The translations under genes were made by a program, and so were the position numbers. A stretch of 64,000 nucleotides of DNA, taken from the NCBI RefSeq assembly GCF_027706745.1, contig NZ_JAQFWP010000036.1:1-64000 (forward strand), in the 5' to 3' direction. Origin of the DNA: Nocardiopsis suaedae. GTDB lineage: Bacteria; Actinomycetota; Actinomycetes; Streptosporangiales; Streptosporangiaceae. This document shows, piece after piece, positions 53,880-62,891 of the stretch. The notes beneath the pieces are model-generated. The model had not been told where the DNA came from. It saw nothing but the letters and a program-made list of their open reading frames with translations, and ran no database searches. The first letter of the stretch is position 1. Each line of letters starts with the position of its first letter.

Positions 53880-54422
53880 ATGTCATTGCCGCACGCCCTG
53901 CTGGGACTCCTGGCCACCGAACCGCGCAGCGGCTACGAGCTGTCGAAGGAGCTCGCGGAGGGCCCAGTCGGCCGGTTCGCCTGGAAGGCCGGCCACACCA
54001 GCGTCTATCCGGAGCTGAACCGGCTCCTCGGGAAGGGGCTGATCGCGGACCGCGGCGAAGGCCCACGCGGGCGCCGCACCTACGCGATCACCGACGCGGG
54101 CCGCCGCGAACTGCGGTCGTGGCTCATGGACGATCCGGTGGGCCCGTCGAAGATGCGCAACGAACCGGTGCTGAGGATGTTCCTCCTGTCCGTGCTCGAC
54201 CCGGACGACGCGATCACCGTGCTGCGCCGCGTCATCGACCACGTCGACACCGAAGCGGCCGAGCTCCGCCGTGCCCGGGCCCCGTACGGCGACACGGTCC
54301 CGCCCGGCCCGGAGGGGTTCGGCCACATCGCGGCGGAGTTCGGCGTGCGCGTCGACCAGACCGTACGGGAGTGGGCGCTCTGGGCCATCGACCAGCTGAG
54401 CCGCCACCGCTCCACGCCCTGA
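53880..54422 (+). CDS. PadR-family transcriptional regulator
   Basis: The 180-residue protein begins SLPHALLGLLATEPRSGYEL, the PadR winged-helix start, with TSVYPELNRLLGKGLIADRG and RRTYAITDAGRRELRSWLMD. A C-terminal Vir_act-like helical domain follows for dimerisation. It should repress its own operon, which continues with an alpha/beta hydrolase and a serine hydrolase. Its message appears leaderless. Confidence 0.9.
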   Translation: MSLPHALLGLLATEPRSGYELSKELAEGPVGRFAWKAGHTSVYPELNRLLGKGLIADRGEGPRGRRTYAITDAGRRELRSWLMDDPVGPSKMRNEPVLRMFLLSVLDPDDAITVLRRVIDHVDTEAAELRRARAPYGDTVPPGPEGFGHIAAEFGVRVDQTVREWALWAIDQLSRHRSTP

Positions 54423-54454
54423 CCCGCCGCCCCGACCAGGCTCACGGAGGACCA

Positions 54455-55228
54455 TTGGCCACTCACCGATTCGTCGTCCCCGTCGTCCCCACCGACCGCG
54501 AGCGGCACGGCGTCCTGGACGTGTACCGGCCCGCTCCCGAGACCGGGACCGGGGCCGGGACCGAAGCAGCAGTCCGAAGCGCGAAGCCGGCCGTCGTGTT
54601 CGTCCACGGCGGCCCCCTTCCGGCTAACGCCTCCCCCACCCCGCGGGACTCACCGCTCTTCGGCGGCTACTGCTCGCTCGCGGCGGCGAGCGGCGCGGTC
54701 GGGGTGATGTTCGACCACCGGTTCCACTCGCTCGAGCAGCGCGCCGACGCGGCCGATGACGTCGCCGAAGCGGTCGGCGCCGCGCGTCGGCTCCCGGGAG
54801 TGGACCCTGACCGCGTCGCGTTGTGGTTCTTCTCGGGCGCCGGGCTGCTGGCGGCGGAGTGGTTGGACGCCCCTCCGCCGTGGCTGCGCTGCATCGCCGC
54901 GACCTACCCGGTCCTCGCGCCCGGACCGGACCGGGAACTCGAGGCACGCTTCCGCCCCATCGAGGCCCTCTCCGCTACAAGCGGGCTTCCCGTCCTGCTC
55001 ACCCGGGTGGGGCGTGAGCGGCCCGAGTTCGCCACCGGGGTCGAAGCCTTCGTCGCCGCCGCTGAGGAGCACGACGTCGCTCTCGACATCATCGACGTCC
55101 CCGAGGGGCGGCACGGGTTCGACATGCTCGACCACTCCGACGCTTCACGCGGCGCGGTCACCGAGGCCATGGCCTGGGTCATCGGGAAGCTCGCCCCAGG
55201 ACGGACCTCCGCGCCGGAGGGCCGATGA
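54455..55228 (+). CDS. Alpha/beta hydrolase
   Basis: The 257-residue protein has the oxyanion region VVFVHGGPLPANAS and a nucleophile-elbow position VALWFFSGAGLLAAEWL, in which FFSGAG replaces the usual GxSxG, with the serine kept. The late DVPEGRHGFDMLDH supplies the catalytic His. TTG 54455 has GGAGG 4 nt upstream and is the only suitable start. It follows the PadR gene by 32 nt and overlaps the next gene by 4 nt (ATGA). Substrate unknown. Confidence 0.8.
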   Translation: MATHRFVVPVVPTDRERHGVLDVYRPAPETGTGAGTEAAVRSAKPAVVFVHGGPLPANASPTPRDSPLFGGYCSLAAASGAVGVMFDHRFHSLEQRADAADDVAEAVGAARRLPGVDPDRVALWFFSGAGLLAAEWLDAPPPWLRCIAATYPVLAPGPDRELEARFRPIEALSATSGLPVLLTRVGRERPEFATGVEAFVAAAEEHDVALDIIDVPEGRHGFDMLDHSDASRGAVTEAMAWVIGKLAPGRTSAPEGR

Positions 55229-56763
55229 CGGTGAACGGGCCCATGGCCGGCCGGACACGGGCGCTCCAGCGCGGACCCGGCGCCGCCGTGCGAGGGCTCC
55301 TGGCGGCCGCGGCGTCGCTGGGCCTGCTGGCGCCGGCGCATCCGGCGGCGGCGGATCCGAGCGGGCCGGAGGGCTCGGTGAAGGACGCGGCGGACGCGTA
55401 CGTCGCGGCCTACGCGGATCGGCAGGGCCTGCCGGGCCTGTCGTACGCGGTGCTCCAAGACGGCGAGGCCGCCGCCCGCGGGGGCGTCGGCGGCCTCGGC
55501 CCCGATTCACCGGTGCCCGCCGCGTCGGTCTCGAAGGCCTTCACGGCCTTCGCCGTCCTCCAGCTCGTCGACGAGGGACGCATCGGCCTCGACACCCCTG
55601 TTCAGACGGTGCTGCCCGAGTTCTCCATCGGCGGCGAGGGGGCCGGGGGGATCACCGTCCGGATGCTCCTGTCGCACACCTCCGGCCTGCCGAATCCCAT
55701 GATCATCCCCGCCGCGTCCTCGTATGCCGAGAGCGTGGCCGAGATCGCCGACCTGGACCTGGCCTCCACACCGGGCACGACGTACGCCTACAGCAACCTC
55801 AACTACCGGACCCTGGCGCGCGTCGTCGAGGCCGCGACGGACACGCCGTTCGACCGGTACCTCGAGGACGAGGTCTTCGCTCCGCTCGGAATGGACGACA
55901 CGTTCTCGGTGCACTCCACCAACGACGCCGAGGCGTTCACGCGCGGACACGTCACCGCCTACGGGACGTCGATCCCCCTGCGGGAGATGTCGAGCGACGT
56001 CGGCGGCTCCGGCGGCATCGTGAGCACCGCCGACGACATCAGTGCGTTCCTCGCCATGATCCAACGCGGTGGGACCGCCTCCGACGGGACCCGGCTCCTG
56101 TCCGACGACCTCGTACGCCGCTCCATGGAGACCCAGGAGGGCGCCGGAACGTACGGCCTCGGCTGGCAGCACACCTCCACCGCCGATCCCGCGCGCGTGG
56201 GCCACGATGGCGCGCTGCCCCGGAGCAGTGCACGCATCGATGTCGTCCCCTCGACCGGGACGGCGACGGTCGTCCTGATGGACAGCTACACCCCCACTTA
56301 CCAGCATCCGTTCACCGTGAGCACCGGACTCATCGACATCGCCCGCGGTGCGTCGCCCGAGATCCCGGCACCCGTCCCGACGCTCATCGATCTCGGCCTG
56401 CTCCTGGTCACCCTGCTCGTCGTCGCCCTGGCGACCCGAGGCGCACGCCGCGCGGGACGTTGGGCGTCACGCCACCGCGCGTCGCCGGTGTGGAGGCGGG
56501 CGATGAGGCTGATTCCACTGGCGCTGATGCCGACCGCCGCATTCGTCCTCTTCATCGGTCTCACGTCCGGCCCCGGCAACCCGGCGACGCCGGTCGACGC
56601 ATTCGCGCTGTGGCCGGCCGCGACCGTCCTCCTACTCGTCGGGGCGCTCGCGAGCGCCGCTGTGGCCCTCGCACGCCTCACCCGCCTCCGAGAGGCGAAC
56701 AGCGCGATGCGGCCCGGCACAGATGCCGCCCGCCCCCCACAGCCGCCGAGAACGACGAGCTGA
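55225..56763 (+). CDS. Membrane-anchored serine hydrolase (class C beta-lactamase family)
   Basis: The 512-residue protein has a signal peptide (to about residue 44), a beta-lactamase/esterase domain with SVSK (Ser101, Lys104) and YSN (Tyr189-Asn191), and three C-terminal membrane helices (about 390-410, 425-450, 465-490). This is the PBP4*/FmtA-like architecture of wall- or lipid-acting serine hydrolases. ATG 55225 overlaps the previous stop, so it is coupled to the PadR operon. It acts outside the membrane. Confidence 0.88.
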   Translation: MTVNGPMAGRTRALQRGPGAAVRGLLAAAASLGLLAPAHPAAADPSGPEGSVKDAADAYVAAYADRQGLPGLSYAVLQDGEAAARGGVGGLGPDSPVPAASVSKAFTAFAVLQLVDEGRIGLDTPVQTVLPEFSIGGEGAGGITVRMLLSHTSGLPNPMIIPAASSYAESVAEIADLDLASTPGTTYAYSNLNYRTLARVVEAATDTPFDRYLEDEVFAPLGMDDTFSVHSTNDAEAFTRGHVTAYGTSIPLREMSSDVGGSGGIVSTADDISAFLAMIQRGGTASDGTRLLSDDLVRRSMETQEGAGTYGLGWQHTSTADPARVGHDGALPRSSARIDVVPSTGTATVVLMDSYTPTYQHPFTVSTGLIDIARGASPEIPAPVPTLIDLGLLLVTLLVVALATRGARRAGRWASRHRASPVWRRAMRLIPLALMPTAAFVLFIGLTSGPGNPATPVDAFALWPAATVLLLVGALASAAVALARLTRLREANSAMRPGTDAARPPQPPRTTS

Positions 56764-57152
56764 GGCCATCCGCATCGTCGTGGACTTCGCGGCCGAACGC
56801 GACGCGGCGCCGGTCTTCGCGCTGAAGCGGAACCTGCCTCCCGGCGGGGCCCAGACGGCGGGCCCGGCCAAGATCCTCGCCGACCGGGCCCAGGCCAACC
56901 CCGCCCCCTGCCTCGGCCCCCACTGGCCGGACGTGGGGCGACCCGGCTCCGCACGGAGCATTCACGGGCATGTCGGGACCGCTCGGCCATCGAGCCGCCG
57001 GTGAGGCCGCTCCGCCGTTACCGGACCAAGTCCCGACGGAGACGCGGACGGCCGTCGCCATGGCGGCGATGAACCTGGATGCCCTTCTCGCGCGACAGCC
57101 GCACCAGGCGGGGGCCGATCGCTCCGTGACCGCCGCGTATCAGCACCGTCAT
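56764..57152 (-). pseudogene. Decayed NmrA/SDR-type oxidoreductase gene
   Basis: ATG 57152 overlaps the TetR stop (ATGA) and begins MTVLIRGGHGAIGPRLVRLS, a Rossmann GxxGxxG start typical of NmrA/epimerase-like SDRs. The frame is lost soon after. Similar text continues in other minus frames (REDRRRVAFGREVHDDADGL, resembling the usual V-F-V-D-V-D-D-I-A region). Most of the ~280-residue enzyme is missing, so this is a frameshifted, internally deleted remnant of a TetR-SDR operon. Confidence 0.6.
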
Positions 57153-57793
57153 CGGGCATCCTCCGGTTCAGGCGGGAGCAACTGCAGCGTGAGAGCGTCG
57201 GTGGCCCAGGATTCCCACTCCGCGCCGGTCCAGCCGCATTGATGGACGAGCAGCCGGTAGGTCTCGGGGCTGAGGACGGCGAGTGCGACGTCGGCGGCCC
57301 GGGTCACGGTCATGCCCTCCCGCAGGGTCGTCTTGGCGGCGAGGGCTTCGGCGAGTCGCACTTGGACCTGGTGGCGTTGATCGATGTTGGTCTGCCAGAG
57401 GTCGGCGAGTTCGGGGTCGGCCGCCGCGGCCGACCGGACCGCCTCCAGCAGTGAACTGACGCGGGCGTAGATCGCCGCCGCCGCGGCGGCCTGAAGCCTG
57501 AGCTGTTCGGCCGGCGGGGCCGCCAGCACGTCGGCGAACCACGGGCGGTCCATGGTGGCGACCGGTTCGGTGTCGCCGGCGATCTCGGTGTCGAGGAGTT
57601 CGGACAGGATCGCGCGTTTGGTGGCGAAGGTGAAGTACAGCGTCTGTACCGCCATGCCCGCCTCATCGGCGATGGCCCGCATCGTGGTCTGCGGATAGCC
57701 GCGCGTGGTGAACAGCTCTCGCGCCGCCGCCAGCATTTTCGCCCGATTGGCCGCCGTCTTGGCCGCCCGTGCCCCCGTGCTCTTCCGTGTCAT
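57149..57793 (-). CDS. TetR-family repressor
   Basis: The 214-residue protein has the TetR HTH (MLAAARELFTTRGYPQTTMR; GMAVQTLYFTFATKRAILSE) and a helical C-terminal domain. ATG 57793 (MTRKSTGARAAK) is preferred over 57802. A perfect CTAGAGT-GCA-ACTCTAG palindrome lies 20 nt upstream in the divergent promoter of the MFS gene, so it likely represses both. Its former second gene, an SDR, is a pseudogene. Confidence 0.9.
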   Translation of the reverse strand: MTRKSTGARAAKTAANRAKMLAAARELFTTRGYPQTTMRAIADEAGMAVQTLYFTFATKRAILSELLDTEIAGDTEPVATMDRPWFADVLAAPPAEQLRLQAAAAAAIYARVSSLLEAVRSAAAADPELADLWQTNIDQRHQVQVRLAEALAAKTTLREGMTVTRAADVALAVLSPETYRLLVHQCGWTGAEWESWATDALTLQLLPPEPEDAR

Positions 57794-57808
57794 GCCGCAC
57801 ACCCTACT

Positions 57809-57856
57809 TGACTAGAGTGCAACTCTAGCGGAATCTGGCTGTAGCGACACTCTAGT
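57809..57856. promoter_or_regulatory. TetR operator and -35 box between tetR and the MFS gene
   Basis: TTGACT (57809-57814) overlaps the palindrome CTAGAGT-GCA-ACTCTAG (57813-57829). Another half-site ACTCTAG lies at 57850-57856 close to the ribosome site of the MFS gene. Both placements would block transcription. Confidence 0.7.
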
Positions 57857-57869
57857 GAAAGGGGGCCGC

Positions 57870-59318
57870 ATGGCCGCCAAAGGCGTACTCGGAGCGAAAG
57901 ACTGGATGATCCTGCTGGTGATCACGGCCGTGGAGCTCGTGGTCTTCCTGGACACGACCGTGCTGAACGTGGCGCTGCCCAGCATCGGCGCGGACCTCGG
58001 ACTGGACGAGGCGGGACTGGGCTGGGTGACCAACGCCTACCTGCTGGCGTTCGGCGGCTTCATGCTGCTCGGCGGGCGCGCCGCCGACCTCCTCGGACCG
58101 CGCCGGGTGTTCACCGGCGGACTCATCGTGTTCACCGCGGCCTCGGCGCTGGCCGCATCGGCCCCGACACCCGCCGTCCTGATCGGTGCCAGAGCGTTGC
58201 AGGGACTCGGGGCGGCCGTGCTCATCCCCGCCCAACTGGCCCTGCTGGCCACGACGTTCACCGAGCCCGCCGCGCGTCATCGCGCCTTCGGAGTGTGGAG
58301 CGCCATGGCGGCGGCGGGCGCGGCCATCGGCACCGCACTGGGCGGCCCCCTCACCGACCTGTTCGGCTGGCCGTCGATCTTCCTGATCAACCTGCCCGTC
58401 GGCGTGCTGGCGCTGGCATTCGGCCGGATGCTGCCGGCCGATCCGGCACGGTCGGGTCGTGCCGTCGGCCGACTCGACGTACCGGGCGCCGTCACCGGCA
58501 CCGCGGCGTTGCTGAGCATCGGCTATGCCATCGGGGCGCTCGGCGACGCAGCGACCCGCACCCCGGCGTGGGCGCTGCTCGCGACCGGGCTGGCGCTGCT
58601 GATCGGCTTCCTCCTCCTGGAAGCACGCAGCGAGCACCCGCTCATGCCGCTGCGCCTGTTCACCGTCCGCCAGGTGCGCGGATCGGCCATCGTGAACGCG
58701 CTGGTCGGCGCGGCACACGTGCCCGCCTTCGCCTTGCTGGCGCTCTACCTACAGAACACCCAGCACTACAGCCCTACCGAGTCGGGCCTGGCGGTGCTGC
58801 CCGTGGCCGCGGCGAACATCGTCATCTCCCGCACCCTGCTCCCGTTGGCGCTGGACCGGCTCGGCGCTTGGCGGGTGCTGACCGCCGGCCTCGGACTGCA
58901 GGCCGTGGCCATGGCCCTGTTCGCCCGCCTGCCCGAGCACGGGGACTACCTGACCGATGTGCTGCCCGGTGCGGTGCTGCTCGGCATCGGCCTGCCCGCG
59001 GCCTTCGTCGGCGTAACCGCGCCCGCGCTCGCGGCGGTCGACGAAGCCGACGCCGGGATCGCGGCGGGAATCGTGAACACCGCACAACGCGTCGGGTCAG
59101 GACTCGGGGTCACCGTCGTGCTGCTGATCGCCGAGCTGGCGAGCAGGCGGTCGGCGATGCCGGACGCTTACCTGAGCAGCCTCAATCTCGCCTTCGCGGT
59201 CGCGGCCGCGCTGGCCGCGACCGGCGCGGTTCTCACCGTCGCGCTCCTGCGCACCAGACCGGGCCCACCGACCGGACCCACCCTCGACACGTCGGCCCCG
59301 GCCACGGCACACGACTGA
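57870..59318 (+). CDS. MFS drug transporter (DHA2-type)
   Basis: The 482-residue protein has LVVFLDTTVLNVALPSIGAD (motif D1), GRAADLLGPRRVF (motif A-like) and GGPLTDLFGWPSIFLINLPV (motif C), with about fourteen membrane segments. It is a proton-driven exporter of the EmrB/QacA group. AAAGGGGG lies 4-5 nt before ATG 57870. It is divergent from and probably repressed by the TetR gene. Confidence 0.9.
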   Translation: MAAKGVLGAKDWMILLVITAVELVVFLDTTVLNVALPSIGADLGLDEAGLGWVTNAYLLAFGGFMLLGGRAADLLGPRRVFTGGLIVFTAASALAASAPTPAVLIGARALQGLGAAVLIPAQLALLATTFTEPAARHRAFGVWSAMAAAGAAIGTALGGPLTDLFGWPSIFLINLPVGVLALAFGRMLPADPARSGRAVGRLDVPGAVTGTAALLSIGYAIGALGDAATRTPAWALLATGLALLIGFLLLEARSEHPLMPLRLFTVRQVRGSAIVNALVGAAHVPAFALLALYLQNTQHYSPTESGLAVLPVAAANIVISRTLLPLALDRLGAWRVLTAGLGLQAVAMALFARLPEHGDYLTDVLPGAVLLGIGLPAAFVGVTAPALAAVDEADAGIAAGIVNTAQRVGSGLGVTVVLLIAELASRRSAMPDAYLSSLNLAFAVAAALAATGAVLTVALLRTRPGPPTGPTLDTSAPATAHD

Positions 59319-59442
59319 TCGGAAACCCTGACGACGACCGGCGGACGAGGGCGCTCGGGAAGGAGGAGGAACAGGCGAAGCGCCATGGCGGCAAGCGGTC
59401 CGCCGCGTGATCCCGGCCGGACGCATGTGCACGGAATGGGCG

Positions 59443-59476
59443 ACGGCCGCCCTCCCTGAGGGGGAAGGCGGCCGTC
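59443..59476 (-). terminator. Hairpin 3' of tRNA-Ala
   Basis: A 10-bp stem GACGGCCGCC/GGCGGCCGTC with further inner pairing (59443-59452, 59467-59476) lies 30 nt past the tRNA 3' end on the minus strand. It may also end transcription from the MFS gene. Confidence 0.7.
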
Positions 59477-59505
59477 GTCACGTCTGCGACCTGAGTCGAT
59501 GCGAG

Positions 59506-59578
59506 TGGAGCCAAGGGGAGTCGAACCCCTGACCTCTGGTATGCAAAACCAGCGCTCTGCCAACTGAGCTATGGCCCC
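59506..59578 (-). tRNA. tRNA-Ala (anticodon TGC)
   Basis: On the minus strand the 73-nt gene begins GGGGCCATAGCTCAG. It has anticodon stem-loop CTGGT-TTTGCAT-ACCAG (anticodon TGC), T-arm GGGGTTCGACTCCCC and acceptor TGGCTCC plus A. CCA is not encoded. In many actinobacteria this tRNA lies next to tRNA-Ile downstream of gyrA; tRNA-Ile is not seen here. Its 3' end faces the accessory region, which would suit island integration. Confidence 0.95.
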
Positions 59579-59738
59579 GGGCATGCCGCCGCGGCGGCAT
59601 GGGAACGCGTAGAGCATACCGCCCTCGCGGAGGGGATGGTGTGTGGGCGCCGCAAGGGGACGAACGCCGCCCACAGGTGGAACGCAGACGGCAGCCACCG
59701 GCACGCGGCCGTGCCGTGGCTCGCCGGTCTGCGCTGGA

Positions 59739-59861
59739 CTAGTTCTCGCTGGCCGCGGTGGCTTCCGTCCACAGGTCGAGCTCGGCACGGTCGGCCTGGA
59801 TCTTCCGGTAAACGGCGAACGCCCCGAGGGCCACCAGCACCAGCACGATGATCTTCTTCAC
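59739..59861 (-). CDS. DLW-39 family small protein
   Basis: The 40-residue product reads KKIIVLVLVALGAFAVYRKI then QADRAELDLWTEATAASEN: one membrane helix plus the conserved A-E-x-D-L-W motif that names the family. DLW-39 genes are near tRNA-Ala and gyrA in many actinobacteria, as here near tRNA-Ala. Start GTG 59861 is chosen since the longer upstream ORF is Arg-rich and unlike the family. The protein likely sits in the cytoplasmic membrane; function unknown. Confidence 0.85.
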   Translation of the reverse strand: MKKIIVLVLVALGAFAVYRKIQADRAELDLWTEATAASEN

Positions 59862-60183
59862 GGCGTGGACCCCTTCTTCGATCACGGATATTCGGGTCAG
59901 GAAAGGACGCGCGGCTCGGAGAGCGAAAGCCCCCGGCACCAGGCCGGAGTCCCTCTGCCCTTCCATCCGAGCGGAAGGCGTCGGTAGAGAACTTTATGGG
60001 GTTGTCTCCCTGCAGACTAGCAACCCCCCGGCGGATCTCCCGCCCCGCCGCGTGTTTCCCCCGGCGTCCCAGGTCGCGGGCGGCGCCGGCGCCGCTTCGA
60101 TTCGGCGCGGCCTGGGCGTGTCCGGACACCCCCGAACCGCCCGCCGACCTAGCGTGAGCAGCGCAGACGCGGGGATGCGGAGC
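59862..60183. other. Gap between DLW-39 and the ftsH pseudogene
   Basis: No gene is seen. The AT-richer patch at about 59980-60010 (AGAACTTTATGGGG) is the best candidate for the divergent promoters. The remainder is GC-rich text without hairpins of note. Confidence 0.4.
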
Positions 60184-61613
60184 ATGGCCGACGAACGCAA
60201 GGGGGCGGGCCGGGACCGGCCAGGCGGCCCGGCCGCGGGGGAGGGGCGCCGCGGCCGGGCCGCCGGGAAGGACTCGGACCGGGCCCCCGGAGCCCCTGGC
60301 GCACCGAGGGGATGCCCGCCGGGGAGCCCGGGCGCGAGCGCGGCACCGGCGACACCGACGGCGACGGCACCGGCGGCGAGCGCCCCAGGGCGTCCTGGAT
60401 CCGCTTCTTCATCACCCTCGCCGCCGTCTACCTGGTCGCCTTCGGCCTCACCTGGCTCACCGACGGCCGCGGCGCCGCCACCGTCCCCTACACCTCCTTC
60501 ACGCAACAGGTCGCCGCGGGCAACGTCAAGGAGGTCTACGCGCGCGGCGACACCATCGAGGCACCCTCAAGAAGGCGCGGCAGGTGCCCGGCGGTTCCAT
60601 GGGCGGCACCTACACCTCCTTCACCACCGAGCGCCCCGCCCGCTCGGCCCCGACGACGACCTCGGGGCCGTCGCCCGCTCCCCCCGGAATGACCGGCGCC
60701 GACCTCGCCAACCTGGTGAACGAGGCCGCGCCGCTGGCCGCCCGGCGCGGCGAGGACGCGGTGCGGGCGGCCGACTTCGCCGACGCCTTGGAGAAGGTCC
60801 AGCTCGGCACCGCCAGGGCGGTCGTGATGCCGGAGCGGGAGCGCACCCGTACCGCCTGCCACGAGTCCGGCCACGCGCTCCTGGGCATGCTCCAGCCCGG
60901 CGCCGACCCGGTCCGCAAGATCTCCATCGTCCCCCGCGGCCGCGCCCTCGGGGTGACGCTGTCCACCCCCGACGACGACCGGTACGGCTACGACACCGCC
61001 TACCTGAGGGGCCGCATCACCGGCGCGCTAGGGGGCATGGCCGCCGAGTCGCTGGTCTTCGACGTGGTCACCACAGGCGCTGAGAGCGACCTGGAGAACA
61101 CCACCGCCATAGCCCGGCAGATGGTAGGCCGGTGACATGTCGGAGGCCATCGGGCCGATGACGGTGCTTCCCGGCCCAGACGGCGAACGCCCCGGCCAGG
61201 TGTTCGCCCCCGCGACGCCGGACGCCGTCGACTCCGAGGTGCGGAGGATCGTGGAGCAGTGCTACGTGGCCGCCCGGTGCCTCCTGGCCGACAACCGCGC
61301 GCGCTTGGACGCCATGGCGCACGCGCTCCTGGAGCACGAGACGCTGGACGAGAAGGACGCCTACGCCGCCGCGGGCCTGCCCGCGCCCTCAGGAGGCGAG
61401 GAGGGCGCCGCGGAGGCACCGGAGGAGGCCCAGAGGCGGACAGGGGACCCGGAAGCCGCGCTCGGCCGGGGGGACGAGGGGGTAGGGGGCGTCAGAGGCA
61501 CCAGGGGCCACGGGGACCCCGGGGATGACGGATCAGGGGCCGGAACCGCCCCTGGGGAGGCCCCCGGGGAGGCCGACAGGGAAGCCGGCGGGGACGGCTC
61601 AGGTCAGCAGTGA
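60184..61613 (+). pseudogene. FtsH-like protease gene, AAA+ domain deleted and multiply frameshifted
   Basis: Pieces of one FtsH gene lie in order in different frames. They are a charged head from ATG 60184 (MADERKGAGRDRPGG), then PWRTEGMP and the membrane/extracytoplasmic part FFITLAAVYLVAFGLTWLTD with VPYTSFTQQVAAGNVKEVYA. A base is missing near 60558 before TLKKARQVPGG. The whole AAA+ ATPase region is absent. PGMTGADLANLVNEAA and the M41 peptidase motif HESGH (near 60860) follow. A stop at 61133-61135 then cuts the peptidase domain, and its end continues in another frame from 61137 (MSEAIGPMTVLPGPDG to AHALLEHETLDEKDAYAAAG). It cannot make a working unfoldase-protease. Confidence 0.85.
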
Positions 61614-62432
61614 CAGCCGCTTGAGGTTGGTCAGGGTCTCCTCCGGTGTCAGGGCGGCCTCGTTCAGCCGCCTCCACACCATCTGGCAGCCGCGCACCCC
61701 CTCCTCCGACTCCACGATGGAGCCGCCGTGCGGGGCGTCCACATAGGCCAGCGACGCCTCGTCCTCGTCGAACTCCAGCACCGTGAACGGCCCCGCCGCC
61801 CCCGCGTGCGGCCCCGCGGACGCCGCCAGTAGCCGCACCGTCACGCGGTCGTTGCCGCGCTGCAGGTCGACGATGCGCCGCAGCTGCGCGTGCAGCAGGT
61901 CGGGGTCGCCCGACACCCGGCGCAGCGCGTCCTCTTCGAGCACCGCGTGGTACCGCCACAGGCTGTCCCGGTCCAGCGCCTCCTGGCGCTTCAGGTAGGC
62001 CGCCACCATCCGCTCCACCGACCGCTCGCTCCGCCCCTGCGCCCGCGCCAGGAGCGCCGTGTACTCGGGCACCTGCAGCAGGTCGGGGACGAGGATGCCC
62101 GCGTAGGTGTCGATGGCGACCGCCCCGGCCTCGTTGCCGACGTAGGCCGAGGAGAGCACGTCCTCGTACTCCGTCCACCACGGGCGCAGCCGCGACTCGC
62201 GCACCAGGGTGAGGATGGCCTCGCGCTGCCCTCCCGTCACCCCGTACAGCTTCAGCAGCGCCGAGACCTCCATCACCGACGGCCACTTGCGGATCCCCGT
62301 CTCGATGTGGCCCAGCTTGGCAGGGGACCATTCCAGGACGTCGGCCACGTCGCTGAGCGTCATCCCGGCTTGGACACGGCGTCGCCGCAGCTCCGCGCTG
62401 AGTCGGCGTCGACGGACGGTGGGGCTGGTCAT
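61599..62432 (-). CDS. XRE-family regulator with DUF5753
   Basis: The 277-residue protein has an N-terminal HTH (LRRRRVQAGMTLSDVADVLE; WSPAKLGHIETGIRKWPSVM) and a DUF5753 domain (IDTYAGILVPDLLQVPEYTA; RVSGDPDLLHAQLRRIVDLQ; VLEFDEDEASLAYVDAPHGG). In actinobacteria these regulators normally pair with small DUF397 proteins; none is adjacent here. Start ATG 62432 (MTSPTVRRRRLSAELRRRR) is preferred over 62450. Its stop overlaps the end of the ftsH remnant by 15 nt, showing that decay and gene turnover meet here. Confidence 0.9.
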   Translation of the reverse strand: MTSPTVRRRRLSAELRRRRVQAGMTLSDVADVLEWSPAKLGHIETGIRKWPSVMEVSALLKLYGVTGGQREAILTLVRESRLRPWWTEYEDVLSSAYVGNEAGAVAIDTYAGILVPDLLQVPEYTALLARAQGRSERSVERMVAAYLKRQEALDRDSLWRYHAVLEEDALRRVSGDPDLLHAQLRRIVDLQRGNDRVTVRLLAASAGPHAGAAGPFTVLEFDEDEASLAYVDAPHGGSIVESEEGVRGCQMVWRRLNEAALTPEETLTNLKRLSLLT

Positions 62433-62568
62433 AGCGCTGTCCCCGAACACGCGAAGTACCGTTTCCGTGGCACTAGCGAAGCACTATGCCTAGCCTCTAG
62501 CAATGAATTCCTAGAAATCGGCCGCGAATGGGCCCGTGCCGGTGCCCCGCGAGGGCCGTCCTCCCCCC

Positions 62569-62891
62569 TCAGCGCAGGACCTTCAGCCCCACGATGCCGC
62601 AGATCAGCAACACCAGGCTCAGAATTCGCGGCAGGCTCTCCGGCTCCCCCGGCCACACCATCCCCACGACGGCGGTGCCGACCGCGCCGATGCCCGCCCA
62701 CACGGCGTAGCCGGTGCCGACCGGGATGCTGCGCAGCGCGTACGCGAGCCCCGCCATGCTTCCGGCGAGGGCGGCGGCGAACACGAGGGAGGGGAGGAGG
62801 CGGGTGAAACCTCGGTCCGGTCCAGGGCGGTCGCCCAAACGGTTTCCAGGAGCCCGGAGAGGACGATGACGAGCCAGGCCAAGGTGCGCAC
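62569..62891 (-). pseudogene. SugE-like SMR transporter gene with a frameshift
   Basis: The two halves align to a normal ~105-residue SugE/Gdx protein. The first ([26 protein letters not shown]) is in one frame. The second ([57 protein letters not shown]) is in another. One G appears missing at about 62808-62811 where GAGGG is expected. The glutamate of the guanidinium/drug site is kept in LLETVWA. Either a true disabling frameshift or a sequencing error in a short G run. Confidence 0.7.

Noticed and set aside
56723-57004. 93-codon plus-strand ORF after the serine hydrolase
   Set aside because: Antisense of the decayed SDR gene and lacks a ribosome site or domain.
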